Shown: positions 54,949-63,819 of the stretch, piece by piece
How positions within the stretch are numbered: the stretch's first letter is position 1
Layout: each line of letters opens with the position of its first letter
From: Variovorax sp. Sphag1AA
GTDB lineage: Bacteria > Pseudomonadota > Gammaproteobacteria > Burkholderiales > Burkholderiaceae_C
Assembly: GCF_014192575.1 (NCBI RefSeq)
Contig: NZ_JACHYC010000002.1
Location: 744,001-808,000, forward strand
Direction of reading: 5' to 3'
Length of the DNA stretch: 64,000 nt
The notes under the pieces: generated by a model
What the model was told of the DNA's origin: nothing
The model's database searches: none
Seen by the model: the letters and a program-made list of their open reading frames with translations, nothing else
Program-made: the position numbers and the translations under genes

Positions 54949-55729
54949 GCGCGCATTCGGCGCGTTGCTGCTGGCGACTTCGCTTGCCGGCAATGCGGTG
55001 GCAGAGGGCACCTGCAGCAAGCCCGTCTACCTCACTTTCGACACCGGGCATATGGGCATCGCTCCACTCGTGGCGGACGTGCTCAAGCGGCAGGACGTGC
55101 GCGTCACCTTCTTCGCCGCGGCCGAGCGCACCGAGACCGGTGGCGACAGCCTCGACACGCACTGGGCACCGTGGTGGAAGGCGAGGGCGGCCGAGGGGCA
55201 CGAATTCGCTTCCCACACCTACGACCACGCGTACTGGCGCGGCGATCTGAAGGGCATCGAGCCGCGCTTTCGCATCAAGCCCACCGCCGGCGCCTTTGCC
55301 GGACGTGAATTCACGTGGGACGCAAAGCAGTACTGCGAGAACATCACGAAAGCCGCCGACCGGCTCGCGTTCGTCACCGGCAAGAAGCCGCTGCCGCTGT
55401 TCCGCGCGCCCGGCGGCAAGACCTCGCCGAAGCTGCTGCAGGCCGCGAAGAGCTGCGGCTACGAATACGTCGGCTGGGCGCCCGCCGGCTTTCTCGGCGA
55501 CGAGTTGCCGAGCGAGAAATACAGCAACGAGAAGCTGCTCCAGCAGGCGCTCGACACCATCCAGCCCGGCGACATCCTGCTCGCGCACCTCGGCATCTGG
55601 TCGCGCAAGGACCCCTGGGCGCCGGCCGACCTGGAGCCGCTGATCGTCGGCCTCAAGGCCAAGGGCTTCTGCTTCCAGACGCTTCGGCAGCATCCTGCCT
55701 ACCGCGATTGGATCGCGGCGCATTCCTGA
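54935..55729 (+). CDS. Polysaccharide deacetylase family protein
   Basis: The 264-residue protein has a signal peptide (FGALLLATSLAGNAVA) and a NodB-type domain. The first motif reads YLTFDTGHMG: the catalytic Asp is kept, but the second, metal-binding Asp of TFDDG is Thr. The histidine motif is SHTYDHAYW, the third motif LFRAPGGKTSP, and the later ILLAHLGIWSR holds the His. These enzymes remove acetyl groups from peptidoglycan or exopolysaccharide. The start overlaps the beta-propeller gene, so the two are co-translated. Confidence 0.85.
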   Translation: MQSRKRAFGALLLATSLAGNAVAEGTCSKPVYLTFDTGHMGIAPLVADVLKRQDVRVTFFAAAERTETGGDSLDTHWAPWWKARAAEGHEFASHTYDHAYWRGDLKGIEPRFRIKPTAGAFAGREFTWDAKQYCENITKAADRLAFVTGKKPLPLFRAPGGKTSPKLLQAAKSCGYEYVGWAPAGFLGDELPSEKYSNEKLLQQALDTIQPGDILLAHLGIWSRKDPWAPADLEPLIVGLKAKGFCFQTLRQHPAYRDWIAAHS

Positions 55730-55760
55730 ACCATCGCGACTGAAATCGGATCGCACGGCG

Positions 55761-56732
55761 ATGGAGTGGCTCACCGATCAATTCTCGGCATTGCAGCAGT
55801 GGCTGTTCGAGGCCGCCGTGCAGCCGTTCGTCTATGCGATCGGCCTTGGCGGCTGGGTCGAAGATGCCTTCGACGCCACCGGCTGGCTGCTGGTCGGGCT
55901 GATCCAGATCGCGGTGCTGGTTGCGGTGATCGGGCCGATGCAGCGCTGGAAGCCGGTGGAACCTGTGGTCGACCGGCCCGCCATCCGCACCGACATCATC
56001 TACACCCTGATCCACCGGCTGGGCCTGTTCCGCCTCGCGATGTTCTTTGCGGTGACGCCGTTTTTCGACGACCTGCTCGGCATGGTCCGCGGGGCCGGCT
56101 GGGGAACGATGCACCTGGACTCGCTCTTGCCCGGCGTGACCGACATTCCCTGGGTCGCCTTCGCGATGTACCTGGTGGTGATCGACTTCGTCGAGTACCT
56201 CATCCATCGCGGGCAACACCACTTCAACTGGTGGTGGGCACTGCATTCGCTGCATCACTCTCAGCGACAGATGACGATGTGGAGCGACAACCGCAACCAC
56301 CTGCTCGACGACCTGATCCACGACGCGATCATCGTCATCGTCGCGCAGCTGATCGGCGTCGCGCCGGGGCAGTTCATCGCGATCGTGGCGTTCACCCAGC
56401 TCAGCGAAAGCCTGCAACACGCGAACCTGCGCCTGAGCTTCGGCAAGCTGGGCGAGCGACTCTGGATCAGCCCGCGCTTTCATCGCGTGCACCACAGCAT
56501 CGGCATCGGCCACGAATCGGATGGGCCGCGCACGCTCGGCGGCCACAATTTCGGCGTGCTGCTGCCGTGGTGGGACATGCTGTTCCGTACCTCGAACTTC
56601 GATGAGCGCTACGACGCGACGGGCATTCGCGACCAGGTCGAGCCCGACGCGCAGGGCCGCGTGAGGGACTATGGCCGGGGCTTCTGGTCACAGCAGTGGC
56701 TGGGCCTCAAGCGCCTGGCCGGCCGGGGCTGA
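55761..56732 (+). CDS. Sterol desaturase / fatty acid hydroxylase family protein
   Basis: The 323-residue membrane protein has about four helices and the di-iron histidine boxes of the fatty acid hydroxylase superfamily: YLIHRGQHHFN, ALHSLHHSQRQM, and RFHRVHHSIGIGHE, with a further NHLLDDLIHD segment. It should hydroxylate or desaturate a lipid, using O2. Sterols are not expected in this organism, so a hopanoid, carotenoid or ornithine-lipid type substrate is more likely. It begins 31 bases after the deacetylase stop. Confidence 0.87.
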   Translation: MEWLTDQFSALQQWLFEAAVQPFVYAIGLGGWVEDAFDATGWLLVGLIQIAVLVAVIGPMQRWKPVEPVVDRPAIRTDIIYTLIHRLGLFRLAMFFAVTPFFDDLLGMVRGAGWGTMHLDSLLPGVTDIPWVAFAMYLVVIDFVEYLIHRGQHHFNWWWALHSLHHSQRQMTMWSDNRNHLLDDLIHDAIIVIVAQLIGVAPGQFIAIVAFTQLSESLQHANLRLSFGKLGERLWISPRFHRVHHSIGIGHESDGPRTLGGHNFGVLLPWWDMLFRTSNFDERYDATGIRDQVEPDAQGRVRDYGRGFWSQQWLGLKRLAGRG

Positions 56733-56775
56733 AGCGCGCTTTCGCTTCACGCGCTGGCGTTATCCTCTGGCCCCC

Positions 56776-57648
56776 ATGCGACTTCTTCTCGATTCGTTCT
56801 GGCGCGCGGTCGCCTACTGCATGCACCCCAAGGTGATCGTGCTGTCGTTCCTGCCGCTCGGGTTGATGGTCGTCATCTCGGCGGTGCTCGGCTACTTCTA
56901 CTGGGACGCATCGGTCGCGTGGATGCGACAGGCGCTGGATGCATGGCCCCTGCTTTCGGGCGTCTGGGCGTGGATCGGTGGCATCTTCTCCAGCGACGTG
57001 AAGGCGATCCTCGCGCCGCTGCTCGTGGTGCTGGCTGTCACGCCGCTGATCGTGGTCGTGTCGTTGCTGATCGTGGCCGGATTCATGGCGCCGGCGCTGA
57101 CCCGCCTGGTCGCCGAGCGGAGATTCCCGGAGCTTGAGCATAAGAAGGGTGCGTCCTTCATCGGCAGCGCGGCCCGCTCGCTCGGATTGACCATTCTTGC
57201 GATGCTCGCGCTCGTGGTGTCGATGCCGCTGTGGCTCATTCCGCCGCTGGTCCTGATCCTTCCGCCACTGATCTGGGGCTGGCTGACCTATCGGGTGATG
57301 AGTTTCGATGCGCTGGCCGAGCACGCCACCGCCGAGGAGCGCAACGCGCTCCTGCGCGCCCACCGCCTGCAGCTGCTGGCAATCGGCGTGCTGTGCGGTT
57401 ATCTCGGCGCGGCGCCGAGCATCGTCTGGGCATCGGGCCTGCTGTTCGCGGCTGCGTTCTTCGTGCTCGCGCCGATGGCCATCTGGATCTACACGCTGGT
57501 GTTTGCGTTTTCCGCGCTCTGGTTCGCCCACTACTGCCTCGACGCGCTCGCAAGACTGCGCCTGCAGCAGGCGGCCGCGGCGGTCGCGCCACCGGCTATC
57601 GACATGGCGGATGCGAAGGCCGCCGCAAGCCAATGGAGCGCACCATGA
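56776..57648 (+). CDS. EI24 domain membrane protein (CysZ-like)
   Basis: A 290-residue membrane protein starting MRLLLDSFWRAVAYCMHPKV, with helices IVLSFLPLGLMVVISAVLGY, ILAPLLVVLAVTPLIVVVSL and LVVSMPLWLIPPLVLILPPL. The cytosolic loop FMAPALTRLVAERRFPELEH is the EI24/CysZ mark. CysZ imports sulfate, but many relatives have no known substrate and no cys genes are near. The ATG at 56776 follows a short gap; the stop overlaps the next start (ATGA). Confidence 0.85.
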   Translation: MRLLLDSFWRAVAYCMHPKVIVLSFLPLGLMVVISAVLGYFYWDASVAWMRQALDAWPLLSGVWAWIGGIFSSDVKAILAPLLVVLAVTPLIVVVSLLIVAGFMAPALTRLVAERRFPELEHKKGASFIGSAARSLGLTILAMLALVVSMPLWLIPPLVLILPPLIWGWLTYRVMSFDALAEHATAEERNALLRAHRLQLLAIGVLCGYLGAAPSIVWASGLLFAAAFFVLAPMAIWIYTLVFAFSALWFAHYCLDALARLRLQQAAAAVAPPAIDMADAKAAASQWSAP

Positions 57649-58445
57649 GCCGGTCATTCGGTCTGATCGTCGTCGGCGACGAAATCCTGTCGGGCAAGCG
57701 CCTGGACAAGCACATGCCCAAGGTCATCGAGTTGCTCGCTGCCCGCGGGCTGCAACTCGCCTGGACGGAGTATGTCGGCGATGTCCCGGCGCGCATCACC
57801 GGCGCGCTCGCGCGCGCTTTCGCGTCGGGCGATATCGTGTTCTCCACCGGCGGCATCGGCGCGACGCCCGACGATCACACGCGCCAATGTGCTGCCGCGG
57901 CGCTGGGCGTCCCGCTGGCGCTGCACCCCGAGGCCGAAGTGCTGATCCGCGAACGCATGCAGGATACGGCGCGGGAGCAGGGGGTGCCTTACGAACCCGA
58001 CCGCCCCGATAACGTGCATCGCCTCAACATGGGCGTGTTCCCGCTGGGCGCGAAGATCATCCGCAATCCGTACAACAAGATTCCCGGCTTCAGCGTCGGC
58101 GACGTGCATTTCGTGCCGGGCTTCCCGGTCATGGCCTGGCCGATGATCGAGTCGGTGCTCGACGAGCGCTACGCCAACCTCTTCGAACTCGGGCGTTCCG
58201 TCGAGAAATCGGTGGTCGTCTTCGGCTCCATGGAGGCGACGCTGACGCCGCTGATGGAAGCCATCGAGCGCGAGCATCCGGGCATCAAGGTGTTCAGCCT
58301 GCCGAGCGTGGACCACCCCCAGCACGGCCGGCACATCGAGCTTGGCGTCAAGGGTGACGCCGACAAGATCGATGCCGCCTATGCGCAGCTTCTCCAGGGC
58401 TTGCACAGCTTTGATGCGCGCCTTGGCCCCGAATTGGTGCGATGA
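57645..58445 (+). CDS. Short CinA-type molybdopterin-binding domain protein
   Basis: The 266-residue protein contains the MoaB/MogA-like CinA N-terminal domain: SFGLIVVGDEILSGKRLDKH, VFSTGGIGATPDDHTRQCAA and VPGFPVMAWPMIESVL. The C-terminal amidohydrolase (PncC) domain of full CinA is absent, which is the common arrangement of stand-alone relatives. Proteins of this fold bind pterin or nucleotide ligands; some cleave ADP-ribose or NAD-derived molecules. The start overlaps the EI24 gene by 4 bases. Confidence 0.87.
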   Translation: MSRSFGLIVVGDEILSGKRLDKHMPKVIELLAARGLQLAWTEYVGDVPARITGALARAFASGDIVFSTGGIGATPDDHTRQCAAAALGVPLALHPEAEVLIRERMQDTAREQGVPYEPDRPDNVHRLNMGVFPLGAKIIRNPYNKIPGFSVGDVHFVPGFPVMAWPMIESVLDERYANLFELGRSVEKSVVVFGSMEATLTPLMEAIEREHPGIKVFSLPSVDHPQHGRHIELGVKGDADKIDAAYAQLLQGLHSFDARLGPELVR

Positions 58446-58462
58446 CTATTCGCGCACCAATT
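58432..58462. repeat. 10-bp inverted repeat across the cinA stop
   Basis: AATTGGTGCG (58432-58441) and CGCACCAATT (58453-58462) are exact complements with an 11-base loop that contains the stop codon of the CinA-type gene. It may be that gene's terminator without a T-run, or a binding site upstream of glnA. Confidence 0.5.
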
Positions 58463-58468
58463 TGGTTA
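58454..58468 (+). promoter_or_regulatory. Candidate NtrC-binding site upstream of glnA
   Basis: GCACC-AATTT-GGTTA follows the 5-base-spaced GCACC-N5-GGTGC pattern of NtrC sites, with a weaker right arm. It lies about 60-75 bases upstream of the sigma-54 promoter, a normal enhancer distance. The assignment rests on pattern only. Confidence 0.35.
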
Positions 58469-58528
58469 CAACTTGCATGTTCCTGCCTGTGCATGAGTGC
58501 ACCAAAGGCTCCTGTGCGCCAGTGACAA

Positions 58529-58544
58529 TGGCACAGAAACTGCA
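58529..58544 (+). promoter_or_regulatory. Sigma-54 promoter of glnA
   Basis: TGGCAC-AGAAA-CTGCA matches the -24/-12 consensus TGGCAC-N5-TTGCA at all but one base, with the GG and GC pairs exactly ten bases apart. Transcription should start near 58555, about 38 bases before the glnA ATG. Activation would need phosphorylated NtrC, which is encoded downstream, and perhaps IHF. Confidence 0.85.
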
Positions 58545-58592
58545 TTCCTCGTCCCCCGTAATACCAACCACCATCCAAACCAGGAGAACCTG

Positions 58593-60008
58593 ATGGCAAA
58601 GACCGTCGCCGATGTACTCAAACTCGTGAAGGAAAACGAGGTCAAGTTCGTCGACTTCCGCTTCACCGACACCCGCGGCAAGGAACAGCACGTGACCGTG
58701 CCGGTTTCGCACTTCGATGAAGACAAGTTCAACTCGGGCCACGCCTTCGATGGTTCGTCGATCGCCGGTTGGAAGGGCATCGAAGCCTCGGACATGCTGC
58801 TCATGCCCGATCCGAACACCGCGAACATCGATCCGTTCTTCGAAGAAACGACGATGATCCTGACCTGCGACGTGGTCGACCCCACCGACGGCAAGCCCTA
58901 CGAGCGCGATCCCCGCTCGCTGGCCAAGCGCGCAGAAGCCTACATGAAGGCATCGGGTCTCGGCGACACCGCATTCTTCGGACCGGAACCTGAGTTCTTC
59001 GTATTCGACAGCGTGCGCTGGAAGAACGACATGTCGGGCTGCTTCGTCAAGATCGACTCCGAAGAAGCCTCCTGGAACACCGACAAGGAATACGAGCACG
59101 GCAACACCGGCCACCGTCCCGCAGTCAAGGGCGGCTACTTCCCGGTTCCCCCGGTCGACAGCTTCCAGGACATGCGCTCGGAAATGTGCCTGGTGCTCGA
59201 ATCGCTCGGCATCCCGGTTGAAGTGCATCACCACGAAGTGGCCAACGCCGGCCAGATGGAACTCGGCACCAAGTTCAGCACGCTCATCCAGCGCGCCGAC
59301 TGGGTCCAGCTCCAGAAGTACGTGATCCACAACGTCGCACACGCCTACGGCAAGACCGCTACCTTCATGCCCAAGCCCATCGTTGGCGACAACGGCTCCG
59401 GCATGCACGTGCACCAGTCGGTCTGGAAGGACGGCAAGAACCTGTTCGCTGGTGACGGCTACGCCGGCCTGAGCGAATTCGCTCTGTTCTACATCGGCGG
59501 CATCATCAAGCACGCCCGCGCCCTCAACGCCATCACGAACCCCGGCACCAACAGCTACAAGCGCCTGGTTCCCGGCTTCGAAGCCCCGGTCAAGCTGGCT
59601 TACTCGGCCAAGAACCGCTCGGCATCGATCCGCATCCCGTTCGTGGCCAACCCGAAGGGCCGCCGCGTCGAGGCACGCTTCCCCGATCCGATGATGAACC
59701 CGTACCTCGGCTTCGCCGCGATGCTGATGGCTGGTCTCGACGGCGTGGAAAACAAGATCCACCCGGGCGAAGCTGCGAGCAAGGACCTCTACCATCTGCC
59801 GCCGGAAGAAGACGCGCTCATCCCGACCGTCTGCCACAGCCTCGACCAGGCGCTCGACTACCTCGACAAGGACCGCGCGTTCCTGACCAAGGGTGGCGTG
59901 TTCACCGACGCCTACATCGATGCCTACATCGAACTCAAGATGCAGGAAGTCACGCGCTTCCGCATGGCCACTCACCCTGTCGAGTTCGACATGTACTACT
60001 CGCTGTGA
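58593..60008 (+). CDS. glnA: Glutamine synthetase, type I
   Basis: The 471-residue enzyme is GSI-beta: [17 protein letters not shown] at the start, the Asp latch and ammonium-site region [28 protein letters not shown], the ATP-site [19 protein letters not shown], and the adenylylation Tyr400 in [10 protein letters not shown]. It makes glutamine from glutamate, ammonia and ATP. A sigma-54 promoter lies upstream, an AGGAGAA ribosome site before the ATG, and a strong terminator after the stop. Regulation by GlnE adenylylation and NtrC is expected. Confidence 0.97.
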   Translation: MAKTVADVLKLVKENEVKFVDFRFTDTRGKEQHVTVPVSHFDEDKFNSGHAFDGSSIAGWKGIEASDMLLMPDPNTANIDPFFEETTMILTCDVVDPTDGKPYERDPRSLAKRAEAYMKASGLGDTAFFGPEPEFFVFDSVRWKNDMSGCFVKIDSEEASWNTDKEYEHGNTGHRPAVKGGYFPVPPVDSFQDMRSEMCLVLESLGIPVEVHHHEVANAGQMELGTKFSTLIQRADWVQLQKYVIHNVAHAYGKTATFMPKPIVGDNGSGMHVHQSVWKDGKNLFAGDGYAGLSEFALFYIGGIIKHARALNAITNPGTNSYKRLVPGFEAPVKLAYSAKNRSASIRIPFVANPKGRRVEARFPDPMMNPYLGFAAMLMAGLDGVENKIHPGEAASKDLYHLPPEEDALIPTVCHSLDQALDYLDKDRAFLTKGGVFTDAYIDAYIELKMQEVTRFRMATHPVEFDMYYSL

Positions 60009-60045
60009 TCGGTCGCCGGCTTGCGCCGGCGTTCCGAAAGCGTTG

Positions 60046-60074
60046 AAAAGGACGGCACTTGCCGTCCTTTTTTC
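60046..60074 (+). terminator. Rho-independent terminator of glnA
   Basis: GGACGGC (60050-60056), loop ACTT, GCCGTCC (60061-60067), then six T, with AAAA before the stem. A smaller GCCGGC-TTGC-GCCGGC hairpin (60015-60030) precedes it. Confidence 0.92.
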
Positions 60075-60150
60075 TTAGGTAGGAACGCACGGATCGCACG
60101 GGCATCGAATTGCATCAAAATGTCCGGCTGAGCGCACTCCATCGACGACC

Positions 60151-60663
60151 ATGAAGACTCTTTCCGCTTTCCTGCTGGCCACCGTTGCATTCGGCGGCCT
60201 CAACATGCAAGCCAGTGCGCAGGAACGCGTCTGGCGCTGCGGCAACGAATACACCAACAACGCCACGGTCGCGCAGCAGCGCGGCTGCAAGATCATGGAA
60301 GGCGGCAACGTCACCGTGGTGCAGGGTACGCGGCCCGTGGCGTCCGCGGCCTCGTCGAGCGGCGCGGCCGCTGCGCGGTCGCCGGCAGGCAGCCCGCGTG
60401 TCGACGGTGCCGACCAGCGCGCGCGTGACGGCGAAGCGCGTTCCGTCCTCGAATCCGAGCTGAAGAAGGCGCAGGACAGGCAGGCGCAGCTTCTCAAGGA
60501 CTACAACAACGGCGAGCCCGAAAAGCAGGGCAGCGAATCCAAGAACTACCAGAAGTACCTGGATCGTGTGGCTGACATGAAGGCCGAGATCGACCGCAAC
60601 CAGAGCGACATCGACGGCATCCAGCGCGAAATCGGCCGGCTGCCTCCCGCAGCCAATCGTTGA
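60151..60663 (+). CDS. Periplasmic coiled-coil protein between glnA and ntrB
   Basis: The 170-residue protein has a signal peptide (LSAFLLATVAFGGLNMQASA). A small N-terminal domain with two Cys resembles DUF4124-type proteins (VWRCGNEYTNNATVAQQRGC). A Ser/Ala-rich link follows, then a predicted coiled coil (VLESELKKAQDRQAQLLKDY, DRVADMKAEIDRNQSDIDGI). Its stop overlaps the ntrB start (TGATG), so it is translated together with the nitrogen sensor genes. Its function is unknown; the position hints at an envelope role linked to nitrogen status. Confidence 0.78.
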   Translation: MKTLSAFLLATVAFGGLNMQASAQERVWRCGNEYTNNATVAQQRGCKIMEGGNVTVVQGTRPVASAASSSGAAAARSPAGSPRVDGADQRARDGEARSVLESELKKAQDRQAQLLKDYNNGEPEKQGSESKNYQKYLDRVADMKAEIDRNQSDIDGIQREIGRLPPAANR

Positions 60664-61739
60664 TGGCTTTTGGCAAACCGGCGGGCCCCGGCAAACGCTT
60701 CCAGGCCTTCGACCTGCTCTCCACGCTGATCGCCGTCGTACGCACCGACGGGTCGGTTCTTTTTGCCAACTCGGGCCTCGAAGACGCGCTTGGCACCTCG
60801 CGCCGGACGCTCGAAGGCTCGCAGTTCGGGGCCTGCTTCCATGAGCCCCAGGTGCTGCGCACGGCCATCGAAGGCGCAAGCAGCAACGACTTCGCGACGC
60901 TCCGCTACGAAGCGATGCTGCGGCGAGTCAACCATGAGCTGATGCCGGTGCAGGTGACGATCGCGCAAAGCGACAAGGCAGGCGAGCTCATCATCGAGTT
61001 GTCGCCGCTCGAACAGCAGGTGCGTCAGGATCGCGAAGAGCGCCTGCTCGACCAGGCGCAGGCGAATAAGGAACTCATCCGCAATCTCGCGCACGAGATC
61101 AAGAACCCGCTCGGCGGCATTCGCGGCGCGGCCCAGTTGCTGCAGATGGAGGTCGAGTCGCGCGACCTCGTCGAATACACGCAGGTCATCATTCACGAAG
61201 CCGACCGCCTGCAGACGCTGGTCGACCGCCTGCTCGCGCCACACCGCCGGCCGCATGTGGTGGGCGACGTCAACATCCACGAAGTGTGCGAGCGCGTGCG
61301 CTCCGTGATCCTTGCGGAGTTTCCGCGTGACCTACACATTGAACGTGACTTCGATGTGTCGATCCCCGAGTTCCGCGGCGACCGTGAGCAACTCATCCAG
61401 GCGACGCTCAACATCGTTCACAACGCGGCGCAGGCACTCGCAGAACGGCGCGCAGCAGGCGACGCGCAGATCACGCTCAAGACGCGTGTTGCCCGCCAGG
61501 TCATCTTCAACAAGCAGTGGTATCGACTGGCACTGGAATTGCATGTCATCGACAATGGTCCGGGCGTGCCGGACTCGATCAAGGACCGAATCTTCTATCC
61601 GCTCGTATCGGGTAGGGAAGGCGGGACAGGCCTGGGATTGACGCTTGCGCAGACCTTCGTGCAGCAGCATCACGGCGTGATCGAGTGCGACAGTGTTCCG
61701 GGCCGGACCGATTTCAAGATACTGATACCGCTGCCCTAG
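60663..61739 (+). CDS. glnL: Nitrogen regulation sensor kinase NtrB (GlnL)
   Basis: The 358-residue soluble kinase has a PAS domain (about residues 15-115, including LLSTLIAVVRTDGSVLFANS) and the H-box RNLAHEIKNPLGGIRGAAQL with His144. It continues with the N-box ATLNIVHNAAQAL, DNGPGVPDSIKDRIFYPLVS and GGTGLGLTLAQTFV. NtrB phosphorylates NtrC when nitrogen is scarce and is switched off by PII. It is followed by ntrC after 22 bases. Confidence 0.95.
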   Translation: MAFGKPAGPGKRFQAFDLLSTLIAVVRTDGSVLFANSGLEDALGTSRRTLEGSQFGACFHEPQVLRTAIEGASSNDFATLRYEAMLRRVNHELMPVQVTIAQSDKAGELIIELSPLEQQVRQDREERLLDQAQANKELIRNLAHEIKNPLGGIRGAAQLLQMEVESRDLVEYTQVIIHEADRLQTLVDRLLAPHRRPHVVGDVNIHEVCERVRSVILAEFPRDLHIERDFDVSIPEFRGDREQLIQATLNIVHNAAQALAERRAAGDAQITLKTRVARQVIFNKQWYRLALELHVIDNGPGVPDSIKDRIFYPLVSGREGGTGLGLTLAQTFVQQHHGVIECDSVPGRTDFKILIPLP

Positions 61740-61761
61740 CAGCCACGCAACAAGGAGCTGC

Positions 61762-63312
61762 ATGAAGCCGATCTGGATAGTGGATGACGATCAATCAATC
61801 CGCTTCGTGCTGGAAAAAGCGCTGCTGCGCGAAGACCTGCCGACCCGTAGCTTCACCAATACGCGCGAGGTCCTTGCCGCACTCGAAGCGGCAGCCGACG
61901 ACGAACTGCAGGGCCCCCAGGTCCTGGTGAGCGACATCCGCATGCCGGGTGGTTCAGGGCTCGATCTGCTCGACAAGATCAAGGCCAAGCACCCGGGACT
62001 GCCGGTCATCATCATGACCGCCTTCTCTGACCTCGACAGCGCCGTCTCGGCGTTTCAGGGCGGTGCTTTCGAATACCTTCCGAAGCCTTTCGATTTGCCG
62101 CGCGCGGTAGAACTGATCCGCCGCGCCGTCGACGAAAGCCAGCGCGAAGAGGTGGCTGAGGAACGCATGGCGGCCACGCCGGAGATGCTCGGCCAGGCGC
62201 CTGCGATGCAGGACGTCTTCCGCGCCATCGGCCGTCTGTCGCAGAGCAACGTCACGGTGCTGATCACCGGTGAATCGGGCTCGGGCAAAGAACTCGTCGC
62301 GCGCGCACTGCACAAGCATTCACCGCGTGCCAACGGGCCTTTCGTCGCGATCAACACCGCCGCCATTCCAAAGGACCTGCTGGAGAGCGAACTCTTCGGC
62401 CATGAGCGCGGCGCCTTCACCGGCGCACAGACCATGCGGCGCGGCCGCTTCGAACAGGCCGAGGGCGGCACGCTCTTCCTCGACGAAATCGGCGACATGC
62501 CGTTCGACCTCCAGACGCGACTGCTGCGCGTCCTGAGCGACGGGCATTTCTATCGCGTCGGCGGCCACAACTCGGTCAAGGCCAACGTGCGCGTGATCGC
62601 GGCGACCCATCAGGACCTGGAACTGCGCGTCAAGCAGGGCGGTTTCCGCGAAGACCTTTTCCACCGCCTCAACGTGATCCGCCTGCGCCTGCCCGCATTG
62701 CGCGAGCGCAGCGAAGACGTGCCCGCGCTCACGCGCCACTTCCTGCAGCAGAGTGCGAAGCAACTGGGCGTCGAGCCCAAGCGCATTTCCGATGCGGCAC
62801 TTGCGCAACTGGCGGCGTTCAACTTCCCGGGCAACGTGCGTCAACTGGAGAACATCTGCCATTGGCTCACCGTCATGGCGCCGGCGCAGTTGATCGAGGC
62901 CAAGGATCTGCCGCCCGAAGTGACGTCGAATGCAGCCACGCCCGTGTCCCTCGCGTCGCCAGTGGTGCCGCAGGTCCCGGCTGCCGAGCACGATTCGTCG
63001 TCCACGGCGGCGGTGCCGGTTGCGGCAGCCGCACCGACTTCGATGCCTGCCGTTCAACCCGCTGCGCCTGCAGCCCCAACCAGCGTTCCGGTCTCCACGG
63101 CCTCGTGGGAAAGCGGGCTCGAGCTGGAAGCGCAGAGCATGCTCGCCGCCGGGCGGACCGATGTGTGGGACGCACTCTCGCGCCGCTTCGAGTCGCGGCT
63201 GATCCTCACCGCGCTCGCGAACACGCGCGGCCGCCGGATCGAGGCCGCGCAGAAGCTCGGCATCGGCCGCAACACCATCACGCGGAAGATCCAGGAATTG
63301 GGTCTGGAGTAG
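61762..63312 (+). CDS. glnG: Nitrogen regulation response regulator NtrC (GlnG)
   Basis: The 516-residue protein has a receiver domain with Asp58 (VLVSDIRMPGGSGLDLL), a AAA+ sigma-54 interaction domain with GESGSGKELVARALH and the GAFTGA loop (GHERGAFTGAQTM), and a Fis-type helix-turn-helix at the end (RIEAAQKLGIGRNTITRKIQ). Between the AAA+ domain and the DNA-binding domain lies an unusual low-complexity stretch of about 60 residues rich in Ala, Pro, Val and Thr (about residues 394-450). It makes the protein longer than E. coli NtrC (469 residues). It activates glnA and other nitrogen genes. Confidence 0.95.
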   Translation: MKPIWIVDDDQSIRFVLEKALLREDLPTRSFTNTREVLAALEAAADDELQGPQVLVSDIRMPGGSGLDLLDKIKAKHPGLPVIIMTAFSDLDSAVSAFQGGAFEYLPKPFDLPRAVELIRRAVDESQREEVAEERMAATPEMLGQAPAMQDVFRAIGRLSQSNVTVLITGESGSGKELVARALHKHSPRANGPFVAINTAAIPKDLLESELFGHERGAFTGAQTMRRGRFEQAEGGTLFLDEIGDMPFDLQTRLLRVLSDGHFYRVGGHNSVKANVRVIAATHQDLELRVKQGGFREDLFHRLNVIRLRLPALRERSEDVPALTRHFLQQSAKQLGVEPKRISDAALAQLAAFNFPGNVRQLENICHWLTVMAPAQLIEAKDLPPEVTSNAATPVSLASPVVPQVPAAEHDSSSTAAVPVAAAAPTSMPAVQPAAPAAPTSVPVSTASWESGLELEAQSMLAAGRTDVWDALSRRFESRLILTALANTRGRRIEAAQKLGIGRNTITRKIQELGLE

Positions 63313-63324
63313 TAGCCGCCGGCT

Positions 63325-63819
63325 TCAGCGGCTGCGCTGGCCTTGCGTCAGCGTATCGAGCTGGAACTGGCCGCTCCTGTCCCACAGCCAGGTGTCGACA
63401 TAGGTATGGGCGCCGATCTTGCCCGGGTTGGGCAGCGGCGACGCCTGCTTGATCAGGTCCGCAATCATCGGCGGCACTTCCGGCGCATGGCTCGGCGTAC
63501 GACTGAAGTGCACGCCGGTGACCTTGCCGGTCGCGTCGATGTCGGTCTCCGTCACGACCACCGCATACACGAGCGGCGGAATCTTGCCCTTGTAGATGCG
63601 CTTCGGATACGTCTTGTAGATGTGCTGCGCGCCCAGCTTGCGATAGGTACGCACCGCAGGCGTCTGGGCGGTGATCGTCCGGCCGGTGGTTTCCTGCACC
63701 GGTGCGCTCGGTGTGGCCGCTTCCTTGGCTGCCTCGCTCTCGCGCTCCTTCTGCAGCGCCGAACAGCCGGCAAGGCCGACAGCAGCCGCAAGAAGCGCAA
63801 GGGCGAGAGCGTGTGTCAT
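63325..63819 (-). CDS. Lipoprotein with TonB-C-terminal-like domain
   Basis: The 164-residue protein has a lipoprotein signal with the lipobox LAGC (Cys19) and a charged, Glu/Ala-rich segment. A C-terminal region follows with KIPPLVYAVVVTETDIDATG, KVTGVHFSRTPSHAPEV and KIGAHTYVDTWLWDRSGQFQ. The latter pattern (beta strand, ATGKVTGV, turn) resembles the C-terminal domain of TonB and related proteins, but there is no membrane helix or proline-rich stalk. It is convergent with ntrC (12-base gap), and its start overlaps the stop of the exonuclease gene (ATGA). Confidence 0.72.
   Translation of the reverse strand: MTHALALALLAAAVGLAGCSALQKERESEAAKEAATPSAPVQETTGRTITAQTPAVRTYRKLGAQHIYKTYPKRIYKGKIPPLVYAVVVTETDIDATGKVTGVHFSRTPSHAPEVPPMIADLIKQASPLPNPGKIGAHTYVDTWLWDRSGQFQLDTLTQGQRSR

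Noticed and set aside
63314..63333. Hairpin between ntrC and the convergent lipoprotein gene as terminator
   Set aside because: AGCCGC/GCGGCT can pair, but the stem is only 6 bp, the loop is 8 bases and there is no T-run in either direction.
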